The notes below the pieces were generated by a model. That model saw only the letters and a list, made by a program, of their open reading frames with translations, searched no databases and was not told the origin of the DNA. This document shows, piece after piece, positions 30,567 through 45,960 of a stretch of DNA of 64,000 nt. The position numbers and the translations under genes were made by a program. How positions within the stretch are numbered: the first letter of the stretch is position 1; each line of letters opens with the position of its first letter. The stretch is taken from assembly GCA_051530055.1 (NCBI GenBank), contig CM121343.1, forward strand, positions 5,828,001 through 5,892,000. Reading direction: 5' to 3'. This DNA comes from Neoechinorhynchus agilis. Its lineage: Eukaryota > Acanthocephala.

Positions 30567-31280
30567 CGAGAGCATTAGAACTGTTAAATGAGGACAATTC
30601 GAATATTTTTCGAAATTTGCTTCTCCGTAGATTGTTATTTTAGTAACGAATCCAATAATTCACACAGTCCCCCGATTTCGGTCTGGGAAGCGCTCTCAAT
30701 GCCCATGACCGTAAAGTTATAAGTTTGTACATTGAAGAGGTGGTCAAGTGGACTAATGTTCCTGCTGATATGTGCTTTTGTTGGATCAACGGGTTCAAAA
30801 TCCGTAACCGCCGATGACCCAAAGGAGACGAAAAAGCTCGTTGAATGGGGAAAACTCACTGATGAGTCTCGCTTCCTCGGAAAGTATCTAAGAATCCGGA
30901 GGGATGCATACAAACTTATATACCGTAGGGTCTTGGACATCGAGCGCAGACCAGAGCTTCCCAGACCGAAATCGTTGGACTGTGTGTGTCCATAATTCAG
31001 CCGCCGCGTCATTTGCATCAAAAAATAGCCATCTTATACTTATTGATAAAAACATAACCGGCTGAGCTATGCATAAATATTATACTTATTGATAAAAACA
31101 TAACCGGCTGAGCTACGCATAAATATGTAAAAACCGATGATTCACCAATGCCAATCTAAAAATTCGATAAACTTTACGCACAATAAAGAAAAAAGTGATC
31201 TTTAAAAAGTAAGACATTTACGGGAAAATAAATACCGCTCTTATTTTTCTTAAATCAAACAACTGATTCAATTGTTTATA
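30567..31280 (-). repeat. Right arm of the large inverted repeat, itself interrupted
   Basis: Reverse complement of 26096-26368, split by an insertion. The arm runs 30567-30663, breaks, and resumes at 31140. It ends at about 31280 in the block pairing with atataaac-attgaatcag of the left arm. Confidence 0.82.
30664..31139 (-). mobile_element. Dispersed repeat 'X', copy 2, inserted in the inverted-repeat arm
   Basis: The insert is bounded by ATTCAC at 30658-30663 and 31140-31145, a likely 6-base target duplication. Most of it is related to 15498-15690 in opposite orientation. It ends internally with a perfect-looking tandem duplication of a ~46-base unit (about 31033-31078 and 31079-31124, core gataaaaacataaccggctg). 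No convincing coding frame. Confidence 0.65.
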
Positions 31281-31333
31281 TTTTTTATATAAGTCGTATT
31301 TATTTTAGCGCTCACTCGCAAACTTATATATTC

Positions 31334-32486
31334 CTAACCGTCCTCGTCCTCAATTGTCGCCCGAATGCTTGCAGTGTTGCCCCTCAACACGGCGATGCTG
31401 ATATTTTGAACCAGGTATTGACCTGATCTTGCATCGGCGGTTGTAACCTGAAGGCGTCGCTTCAGGTCCTTCAGAAGTTGATGAGCCTCGTAACCAAGAG
31501 ACCCGTAGGTCTCAACCCCAAAAGGTGCAAACACATGGGCCCGGGCTAAATCGAGGTATTTTGTCGTTTTCCGTCCTTCCGAAGCGCTCGCTGCACCTGC
31601 AACTTGAACCACCGAGAACTTGAGATTGCTGGCCGCGAGTGTATCGACACAAGTGGCGTCCCAGAGGAGGCATTCACCTTCCCGCCACGGAAATACGGTC
31701 ACCCCATCAGGTCTAAGCCCGTCGTCCCTACAGAGGTTGGCAGGTTCCAAAATATTGGGGTATTTACCGCGTAACAAGTGCCCGGCTCAGCGCTATGTTA
31801 ATTTCGGCATGTCTTGCGAATCTGCCGGCTGATTTTCTACAGATGAGACCATGGCGTCCCGACGAATCCACATTTGCACCGCAGCGGCAACGGTGGGGAT
31901 GACACATCGGTAGTCCCAGTCTCATTGAAACTCCGACCCGTACAAACCGTGGATTCTCTAGTGGAGACTGCCAACAACCTGGCACGGACAATGTCGTCGC
32001 TTGAGTCTGATAAGAGAGAGAGCTTTGAACTCTTGCGACGAGAGGTCGATCCCACACAGATTGTTTTTGGTCATTCACAGGTACTTGATCGGAGTTGGTC
32101 AGTTTACACCACTCACTGATTCCCAAGATGATAAGTAGATTTTAAAATGCGCTGAACTGCGCTTCCCTGATAGGAGCCTAAAATGCGGGCAGGGATATGT
32201 CTGCAGTTTTTCGGATGCCTAACCCGTCAGAAGATACAGGCAAGCATGCTTGTCGCCATGCCTCTTCTGACAGCTGGACATTTAAAACTTGCTCGAGACA
32301 GTCCTTCAATCCGTCATCTCGCTTGCCAAGCTGAACCTTGTGATTGAAAAACCGCGCAGTACGTAGAGCATAAAGGAACTTGGGAATGAAGAGGATATTC
32401 TTGATCAAGAACAGAACCTCGTGTGATCCAAGCCCAAAGGCCAAGTCCACGTACTCGCATGATTTAATTTCTAAAAAGCTGGCCAT
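31334..32486 (-). pseudogene. LINE-type reverse transcriptase tail, broken
   Basis: Three minus-strand frames (32486-32178, 32126-31764, 31777-31334) read in order like the C-terminal part of a long non-LTR RT protein: ALRTARFF and QLSEEAWRQACLPVSSDGLG, then a zinc-finger-like segment CRCGANVDSSGRHGLICRKS with HAEIN, then LRPDGVTVFPWREGECLLWDATCVDT and VFAPFGVETYG. Such tails are common in invertebrate LINE proteins. No catalytic YADD part is present, and the reading is broken by at least two frame changes. It is a dead 3' fragment. Confidence 0.72.
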
Positions 32487-32689
32487 GTTTCTTCCGTTAT
32501 TGTCACTTCAGATGACGTCACACCACGCTGAATAGTGATTCGCGTTCTAAGGACTACATCAGAGAGACGGAATTTTTCACAAGAAAGTTATTTCCTCGTC
32601 GAGTTGCGATCCGGATGAATCCCGGAAAGCAACGCATCTGATACTATTCTCGTGAATCATCCACTTATTAAATTGATTCGAGCGCGATC

Positions 32690-33963
32690 ATGGCATCGCG
32701 ATTGGTTACGTCGCTATCGAACTGCATCTACCAAAACCTAGCCGTTGAGAGTTATCTATTCCAGAAATGCCAAAACTCGAAGCTGCCGCTGACGTTCTTA
32801 TACTTATATAGAAATCAACCTTGCGTCGTGATGGGTAGAAACCAAAACCCTTGGCTTGAATGTAACCTCAAATACGCATGAAAGCCACGCCGACGACCTT
32901 GCAGGTAGTATTTTACGTATGCACGTCAAGGAAATCGCTTCTTTTTTAAAAGAAATTCCAGCTTCTGACGTGATATGGAACTCGAAAAAGAAATCTTCAA
33001 AGCAGAGCTCTAAAATACGAGTCGCTTAGTCTAGGATAAAGCCCCATTTCTCTTATGTCTAAGTGCTGTGAGCATCCTTTACTCGGCTTTTTCCTTTAGA
33101 GTAGCGCATAAAATCACACTTAATAACATGATTCTCGGATACCTCCTCCAGGGGAAGCGATAGCCCTCAGAGAGTTTCCTCCTTCTTTATCGGCCATAAT
33201 GTGTCGTCGCCGTGGTTCTGTGTACGCCGAGCAGCGTAGAATCAAGCTCAGTAGAAGAATGTCAGGCGGTGGATCAGTATACCACGATATGGGCAACGCT
33301 AACATTAGTATAATATCGAACCTCATTGGCTACGAACGAGAGGATTACTCGACCGCAATAAAAGATGGTCTAAATGAACACTTAGGGATATCGATTGTAC
33401 TTACAAGGGATCATGATATGTGCTTGGAAACTGGTGGTAGCAGTAAAGGAGAACTGTCCAAGATTTCTGGATCAGCTGCTAGGAAACGAGGAAACACAAT
33501 GCTCCATCATTGTACACTACTGCTCAATGTTGACCTAGTCACACTAAAGAACGTCCTCTGTCCTGAGGACAATTTGGGTATTAAATCCAGTGGTATTGAA
33601 AGTCGCCGTGCTCCACTTGTAGCGAATGTGTCGAGCCACGTCAATGGTGCTACTTGGCTCAATTTATTTGAAAAAGGAATTAAATCGATATGGAAACATC
33701 TTCCCGGTCTAGGGTATACGACGTGTCCCGCATCGTCTTTTATATATCCAAGACATCATGCTGAATTGATCCGTGAAATTGATCGGCACTCTTCGTGGGA
33801 TCACGTGTACGGTTCTACTCCTAAGTTTAGCGTTACACTTAGTTCTGGTGAGGTTTTGAATGTGGAGAAAGGCATTGTAGTGACTGCAGGTTCTCCCTAT
33901 CATGGCAAGCGCTACGGAGATTCGGTTATGATGCCCGGAAATAAAAAAGCTATAGTTTCTTAG
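32690..33963 (+). CDS. lipt1: LIPT1-like lipoyltransferase, two visible exons
   Basis: Mitochondrial lipoyl(amido)transferase 1 moves lipoyl groups onto the E2 subunits of 2-oxoacid dehydrogenases. Exon 1 from the ATG at 32690 contains SNCIYQNLAVESYLF and VVMGRNQNPWLECNL, the usual N-terminal blocks. Exon 2, from about 33230, contains RRMSGGGSVYHDMGN (the substrate-binding glycine motif), LSKISGSAARKRGNTMLHHCTLL (with the active-site lysine region) and PKFSVTL. The splice between them is not clear: no good GT donor keeps the frame after ECNLKYA (stop at 32879), so a non-canonical junction or a damaged exon is possible. The protein is about 60-70 residues shorter at the C-terminus than human LIPT1 (373 aa). 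It converges on the phosphorylase kinase gene, with 26 bases between their stops. Confidence 0.85.
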
Positions 33964-33989
33964 TGGCTGTGTGAGTTGGAAGTTCAAAA

Positions 33990-39281
<5,292 letters not shown>

Positions 39282-39344
39282 CTCGAAAAAAATATCAAAC
39301 ACTCGTTCAAACCACTCACTGCATAACGCCAAATAAGCACGCAT

Positions 39345-40300
39345 AAAAATAGCTTTGATCCGGAAGAATCATAAGCATGGGAGATGGCATAAAATTATCC
39401 TTTCGAGCACGTAATTGACGACAGCGATGTGCCACGTGCGGAAATCCAGGCGAAATTCGTGATTTCTTACACTCGCTATGATGTAAACATGGTTCGTAGC
39501 CATCATTATTCGATGGCAAATCGAAGATGGACCTTTGTCTGCATGGCGTTCAACTTGAGAAGTCCATGGTTAGACTTTTTGATTTCTTCAGATATTTTCG
39601 CTGTACAGTCAAATACGGCTCAAAGAAATGAACGTAGCTTAGAATCTAATACGGTCCATCGGAGCGGTTGGTTATTAGCGACCACGTTCCGCTGTCCTTC
39701 GATTGGCCGGTGGAACGCATAACGTTCGAATTTACACTTTTTTCATCTTGTGAAATACTAATTAATTTTCCAGTCGCATGATTAAGTTTTGTTTTCTAAT
39801 CGACACTTAAGAAAATCTTTATTTGCGAGCTCTCGCCGTCTTACAGCTTAAGCTCAGCAAGAACTATTTCGCTAGTTTGAGGGCGTTTTAAAATCAAAAA
39901 ACCTAAATGATACCTTGAAGAAAACGCAAAATTAATTTCACTTTTATCGCCGAAAACTGTTCATCCGAGTGCTTCTTTGATTTTCAGGGAAATTCAATTT
40001 ATAAACAGTTCAATGCGAATGATGAAATAAATAATAGGATCATTTGGCACTTTTGAGTATAGATTTTGATTAGGTGACATCCAAATATAAGATTACGATT
40101 GTGTCCATATTTTTCGATTTATTATAAATTAATAATAACGCCTTTGATTTGTTAATTAGCAAGGAAGACTTTCTTTTTCTTAGTTTCGCCACCCCCGGAT
40201 TTATTTTTTTCGGAGATTCCGACATTTCACTATGGTTCGTCATCTAAAACACAAGCATTAAAGCGTTGTCCTACGGACAGTGGTTATTATCGGGCGCAAT
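39345..40300. other. 5' flank of phka; no gene recognised
   Basis: No conserved frame. The promoter of the phosphorylase kinase gene should lie in the first part. AT-rich thereafter, up to the tandem array. Confidence 0.4.
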
Positions 40301-40302
40301 AG

Positions 40303-41998
40303 ACTGCCTACGTGAAGACCGAAAATTATCAATAAATAAATCAATTATTTTATAATTCGCTAGTTACATTTGAGCTAGAGCACCAATGCCTTTTCAATGG
40401 CAATTTCAAAGCAAAAAAGATAATAAAGCATCCTCAATTCTTGGGTTATAATTGCATCAAAAAGGGTAATGCTTTTTTCTATATTATTCCAATTTTGTAC
40501 GAAATGGACATAGAAAATGTTTCAGTTTCAATTAGCGATGTTTGATTCAGAAATAGATTTATCTTGAAAATGTTAGGCCTTTCGTTGGCTTTCTTCAGTC
40601 GATTGCTTATAAGTTTCGAATATTTAAAAACCTACAAGCAATTGACTGAAGACTGCCTACGTGAAGACCGAAAATTATCAATAAATAATCAATTATTTTA
40701 TAATTCGCTATAAAGAAGCAAATGATGAATACCTTTACAGTTACATTTGAGCTAGAGCACCAATGCTTTTTCAATGGCAATTTCAAAGCAAAAAAGATAA
40801 TAAAGCATCCTCAATTCTTGGGTTATAATTGCATCAAAAAGGGTAATGCTTTTTTCTCTATTACGCCAATTTTGTACGAAATGAACATAGAAAATGTTTC
40901 AGTTTCAATTAGCGATGTTTGATTCAGAAATAGATTTATCTTGAAAATGTTAGGCCTTTCGTTGGCTTTCTTCAGTCGATTGCTTATAAGTTTCGAATAT
41001 TTAAAAACCTACAAGCAATTGACTGAAGACTGCTTACGCGAAGGCCGAAAATTATCAATAAATCAATTATTTTATAATTCGCTATAAAGAAGCAAATGAT
41101 GAATACCTTTACAGTTACATTTGAGCTAGAGCACCAATGCTTTTTCAATGGCAATTTCAAAGCAAAAAAGATAATAAAGCATCCTCAATTCTTGGGTTAT
41201 AATTGCATCAAAAAGGGTAATGCTTTTTTTCTCTATTACGCCAATTTTGTACGAAATGAACATAGAAAATGTTTCAGTTTCAATTAGCGATGTTTGATTC
41301 AGAAATAGATTTATCTTGAAAATGTTAGGCCTTTCGTTGGCTTTCTTCAGTCGATTGCTTATAAGTTTCGAATATTTAAAAACCTACAAGCAATTGACTG
41401 AAGACTGCTTACGCGAAGGCCGAAAATTATCAATAAATCAATTATTTTATAATTCGCTATAAAGAAGCAAATGATGAATACCTTTACAGTTACATTTGAG
41501 CTAGAGCACCAATGCCTTTTCAATGGCAATTTCAAAGCAAAAAAGATAATAAAGCATCCTCAATTCTTGGGTTATAATTGCATCAAAAAGGGTAATGCTT
41601 TTTTTTTTTTTTGTGTGGAATGTTTCAGTTTCAATTAGCGATGTTTGATTCAGAAATAGATTTATCTTGAAAATGTTAGGCCTTTGTTGGCTTTCTTCAG
41701 TCGATTGCTTATAAGTTTCGAATATTTAAAAACCTACAAGCAATTGACTGAAGACTGCTTACGCGAAGGCCGAAAATTATCAATAAATCAATTATTTTAT
41801 AATTCGCTATAAAGAAGCAAATGATGAATACCTTTACAGTTACATTTGAGCTAGAGCACCAATGCCTTTTCAATGGCAATTTCAAAGCAAAAAAGATAAT
41901 AAAGCATCCTCAATTCTTGGGTTATAATTGCATCAAAAAGGGTAATGCTTTTTTTCTCTATTACGCCAATTTTGTACGAAATGAACATAGAAAATGTT
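40303..41998. repeat. Tandem array, five copies of a ~375-base unit
   Basis: The marker ttacatttgagctagagcac recurs at 40364, 40741, 41115, 41490 and 41840, giving periods of 377, 374, 375 and 350 (the fourth unit carries a deletion around a poly-T run). Copies are near-identical, so the array is young or homogenised. Each full unit contains a hairpin (cttcagtcgattgctt against aagcaattgactgaag) and a plus-strand frame of about 60-66 codons that starts MMNTFTVTFELEHQC. That frame differs at its end between copies because of small indels, so it is probably not a maintained gene. Confidence 0.95.
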
Positions 41999-41999
41999 C

Positions 42000-43135
42000 A
42001 GGTCGAGTTGATTGCGATTAATCACCCTTTTTTGTAGAAACATTTTAAATTTTTCATTAAAACGTTTCTATCGTGCCTTCTTTTTTAAGAAATATTTGCA
42101 TCAGTATGGAAATGATTTTATTGGCCTCTATAGCCTTTAAAAGAGTAAAAAGCTTTCTTTTCATACTTCCGAACTACTGTATTTTGCCATTTTTACCTAC
42201 TTCATAAGTCAAAATCCATGGTTTACTGTGTTTAATATGAACTCACGTATTAAACAGCATTGTAAAATTATTGAAATTCTATTTTAACGCCACGTTAATA
42301 AAACTTCCCGGTATTCGTCCGAAACGGTACGCAAATTACACGGGGAAGTAGTCTTTTTGTGTGGACATTGGGATGTGATCCCTTGGAGATTTAACATATG
42401 AATAAAATTTAGGAATCATTCCTGTCACATTTAAAAAATAAAGCAATTGTAATTCGTAGCTAAAATTAGTCTGAAAGTCTTGAATGAAAAATTCCGATTA
42501 GGCTTCCCCATATTACCAAAGTTGTGAATATGTAAGGAAGTATAGGTCATCGAGATTAAATTTGTTGTTTTGATCTTTACCCAGTAGAGAACATCAAGGA
42601 CGTCTAGAACCTCGCCAGGCCAAAACTTACTTTCAAACTGATCATGAATCCGGCGAGGTTTAAAACTTTTTTGATAAAACATTCTCTACTACCTGGTGAA
42701 GACTAAAGTAACAAATTTATTCATGTGGAATGTGTAAGCGCATATTTCGGCGTTACAATTGACAGAAATCATTTAGTAAGACCTTAGGAAACCTGAAATG
42801 TATTGAAAGCTTAGAAATTTAGATGCCCTTTTTGAATTTTTTTTAGCTCTCGCCGTCTTATAATTAAAGTAGCGAAATTGAAATGTTGAAAGTTCGTCTC
42901 ACCTATTGAGCATTTCTCGAATATCAAGCTTACATTTGATTCTAGAAAGGAACGGATTAAAATGGTGTTTTCGGCACAAAGTCGATGGTAATTCGAGATA
43001 CGCGGGATCACCAAGGAGATGGAACTCCACTTTGCATCTCGGACTTCTACTAAGAAAAGGCAAGTCTAAAAGGTCCAATAATTGCATTGGAGCACGAGTT
43101 TAAAAATACTGGGATCCCGAATCGCATTCGTACGA
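42000..43135. other. Intergenic, no gene recognised
   Basis: Short frames on the minus strand (42682-42431, 43014-42811) have no recognisable motif. An upstream or downstream exon of the coiled-coil gene at 43136-43387 could be here. Confidence 0.35.
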
Positions 43136-43387
43136 CTACTTTTTTGTTTTTTCGACAACCGTCAGTAGTTTTCGCATGACATTTTCCTCCTTTAATAATT
43201 TATCTCTATAGTTACATAACTCCGCTCTCAATAATTTGACTTTAGTAATTTCGGCTTGTAGTCTTGCGAATTCAACTCGGTTGTCGGCCAATTCTCTTCT
43301 ACGATTATTAGCTTCTTCGTCCTTCATCTGCAATTTTACGGGTTGATCAGTACAAGAAGAAAGAATTTGGTGTAAAATGTGTTTCAT
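43136..43387 (-). CDS. Small coiled-coil protein or exon, unrecognised
   Basis: An 83-codon frame beginning MKHILHQILSSC, with a long heptad-like helix (residues ~20-78, many E, K, L, R) and ending EKTKK. There is no intron inside. It could be a complete small protein or the last exon of a longer gene upstream. Its start lies close to, and on the opposite strand from, the unrecognised gene beginning near 43390. I cannot name a family. Confidence 0.4.
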   Translation of the reverse strand: MKHILHQILSSCTDQPVKLQMKDEEANNRRRELADNRVEFARLQAEITKVKLLRAELCNYRDKLLKEENVMRKLLTVVEKTKK

Positions 43388-43389
43388 TT

Positions 43390-43879
43390 CGTTTCAAAAA
43401 AAGTGGTTCACATTCACGTGGGTAAGGATTTGAAGGTTCAATTAGGTTTGTATTTCACGGAAACGCTATTGAACAAGTGGGATATCGCTTTAGAGCAAAT
43501 CTGTTTTGTTTGGCGATGGAAGGAGAAGACACACTTGAGTCACTCAACCGAGCGGTTGTTTTGTACTCCGACGAATGTAATGCGAAGAGTAACAAGAAAA
43601 GGGATCTACGGAGAAATAGGCATTTAAGGATTAAACGAGTTCCGACTGGTCATATTCATTCCGACTGGCAGGTAAGTAGCACAAAACTAGAAGGAATTTG
43701 AGTTTCTTATTAAGTCCCTTCAAGACATCACGACAATGGTGAACACTGAGAGAAACACTCGTGCACTCAGTTTCATCGGAATCTGTCGTGATGACACCTC
43801 AAGAATCAGTCAAGAAACGTCATGCGAACTTGAGAATGCCGATCAAAAAGACGACGAAGACGTCGAAAAAGTTGTCTAG
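43390..43879 (+). CDS. Small multi-exon gene, unrecognised
   Basis: The frame that looks coding runs FVFHGNAIEQVGYRFRANLF, then LAMEGEDTLESLNRAVVLYS, to HIHSDWQ at 43671, where a GTAAGT donor follows. A TTATTAAG acceptor (about 43711-43718) then opens SLQDITTMVNTERNTRALSF, which runs in frame to an acidic tail (KDDEDVEKVV) and a stop at 43879. One or two further short introns upstream (a GGTAAGG donor near 43420, acceptor TTAG near 43445) are needed. The consistent phase across a canonical GT-AG pair supports a real gene. The function is unknown. TOLLIP follows about 64 bases downstream on the same strand, close enough that an operon-like arrangement is conceivable. Confidence 0.5.
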
Positions 43880-43942
43880 TAAACCCGTAAATAAACGTTA
43901 ACCACGCAATATTGTTCATTTTATGTTGTTTTTTGTTTAAAA

Positions 43943-45253
43943 ATGAAATTGCATTCTAGCCAACGGTTCCAGATGAGTCAAACCAATTCTCCGGATTCAT
44001 TATTTGTCGAATTATCGTCCAGACTCCTGTTGAATGGACTACCCGATGATTTTTTACGGCTTACTACCGTTGCGCAAAGACAATCAAGTAGTCAAATTGA
44101 ATTCAATGAAGATTCACCGCCATTAGTACTTGAGGCTTCACGTACATATGTCGGTCAACTAAGAATATCATTTGTTCAGGTACCTCTTCCTTAATTGCTG
44201 CTAAAACGAATTCGTGATTTAAAATTTTTTCTCGTTTCAAAAATTATTTTGCCAATGGCGAATTGTTACACACTCGAGCTCTGTTATTGAAATCTTCATT
44301 GCGAATTTTCAAGGACTCAGCATCCTTCTCAAGCACTGCTTGTAAGTTTATAAATACTCGAGCTTTATTGAAATCTTCATTGCAAATTTTCAAGGCCTCG
44401 CTTGGGAAGGAAGCTGAGGCCTTGAAAATTCCCAATGAACAGTTCAATAATAAAGCTCGAGTGTATAACAATTCGCCATTGAGAATACACATTCACTCGA
44501 AGGAACAATTGGATGAAAGGAAAACTTATCTTGTTGGAATTTCTCCTTTCAAATTAACCCTAATTTATATGAGTAGGCACGGCTAAATAAAAACTACGGG
44601 TTAATGCGTATGAATCCGTATGTTCGGTGTCGCATCGGTCAAAATGTATTCGAGACGCCGAGTGCAACAGGAGGCGGACGAAATCCGCATTGGGACAAGT
44701 CCGTCAATTGGTGAGTTGACCATCTCGTGGATCGCAATGACTTAGTGTTGACTTTAAGTTTTTTGCAAAGAGGAGTATCTCAAATTTTCATCGATGTGCT
44801 CGACGAAGGAATGTTCACTGATTCACAAATCGCGAATGTTTCTATCAATATCCCCGATGCCGTTCTTCTCGGTGAAACGGTAGATAATTGGTACCGACTA
44901 AGTGGCAGGATGGGTGAAAATAATGAAGGCGAAATCAACGTCATCATTTCAATGATACCGCTGACATCAGCAAGTGGTCGAGTTGCTTCTTTCCAGTGGA
45001 TTTCGAAAGTGGAGAGAAGCTACCGGATAGGGCGCAAGAAACTCTTGAGGTGTCGGACGAAGACATTGAAGAACTTAGAGCACTATGTCCTCCTCAAATT
45101 TCTTTGGAATTAGTTAAATCTGTGCTCGTTGGATTTGGTGGAAATAAGGACAAAGCTGCAAGCGCACTCGTTGAAATGCTTGAATCATTAAACAATCGAG
45201 TCAAAGAACCATCGGATGAAAATCAAACAAAGGAGAAATCAAACCAATCTTAA
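43943..45253 (+). CDS. tollip: TOLLIP (Toll-interacting protein) orthologue
   Basis: TOLLIP is an endosomal ubiquitin/phosphoinositide-binding adaptor. Exon 1 (43943-44179) has LLLNGLPDDFLRLTT and the C2 start YVGQLRISFVQ. Exon 2 (44577-44710) has NKNYGLMRMNPYVRCRIGQ, VFETPSATGGGRNPHWDKSV. Exon 3 (from 44759) has GVSQIFIDVLDE, TVDNWYRLSGRMGENNEGEI. The CUE domain (ubiquitin binding) ends the protein: SDEDIEELRALCPP, LVKSVLVGFGGNKDKAASAL. Exon joins 1-2 and 2-3 are canonical and in phase. Between the C2 end (~44970) and the CUE part the frame changes by one position with no intron of normal size; this may be a tiny intron or a sequence error. The linker between C2 and CUE is much shorter than in mammals. 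A foldback element sits in intron 1. Confidence 0.92.
44253..44480. mobile_element. Foldback (MITE-like) element in intron 1 of tollip
   Basis: The ends are inverted copies about 75 bases long (caatggcgaattgtta, acactcgagct, ttcattg, aattttcaagg). Inside, the block actcgagct-ttattgaaatc recurs in direct orientation. The element has no coding content. It fills most of the first TOLLIP intron. Confidence 0.85.
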
Positions 45254-45960
45254 TTTTTAATCCCGACTCGTGTCTTTGGCAAAGTTAATCACGATGAATC
45301 GAATGATATAAATTCATGTTTTCACGAAATATCTTTTGTGTGCCTAAAATATTAACTATTTATAAAACGCAATCAATGGCACGTTTAAATCAATGAATAA
45401 ATCCTTGGGATAGCGACATTAAATAAAGATTGTGGCAAATAAGCTCGCTACGTTTACTCATTGCCTCTCGTTCAGACGGATTAAAAATTCACCTAAAGAA
45501 TCTTGATCAAATCGATAGAAATGCAAGAAAATGGATTGTTTCAAAATAGATTTTGAGAGTAGTTTTCCACCTTTTGTTTTGGTATGCGAAAACTAAAATA
45601 CAACTAAGATAAAAATTGTCATAATTCGATGGATTAAGCAAATATTACAAAAAAACACGCTAAAACGGACAGAGTTTTCGTCATTGGTCAGAAAAAATTG
45701 CGTTGAAAGCTGCTATGCACCATTTTTAATGAAGAACTTATTACTACGGACGACCCCAAGGTTGCAAATCACTTCTTTGAATGATAATGAGCCAATGTGT
45801 TTTCCGAAGATGAATGAAAAACGCAGCCAGAGAGTGTGTTTAAACGCTGGTAAATTAATCCGATTTAAAAATTATTACCCATAATACCATTGAATATTGT
45901 CATCTTTCTCCCTCTGCATTTGAAGTATATTTACATAACCATATGAGTGAGAATACGTTT
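45254..45960. other. 3' intergenic region between two convergent genes
   Basis: AT-rich spacer between TOLLIP and the RBM5/10-like gene. I specifically looked for a G-patch exon of the latter on the minus strand and did not find one. Confidence 0.45.

Noticed and set aside
26096-31280. Calling the inverted-repeat unit with the kinase a Polinton or other known large DNA transposon
   Set aside because: No polymerase, integrase or capsid-type gene is present between the arms; only a host-type kinase and a LINE fragment.
31620-32119. Plus-strand frames such as the one beginning MHRSGNGGDDTS
   Set aside because: Antisense shadows of the minus-strand LINE tail.
40303-41998. Regularly spaced repeats resembling a CRISPR array
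   Set aside because: Units are ~375 bases, directly adjacent with no unique spacers, in a eukaryotic context.
40722-42021. A family of 62-66 residue proteins from the tandem units
   Set aside because: The frames end differently in each copy because of small indels and have no homology I recognise; more likely a by-product of the repeat.
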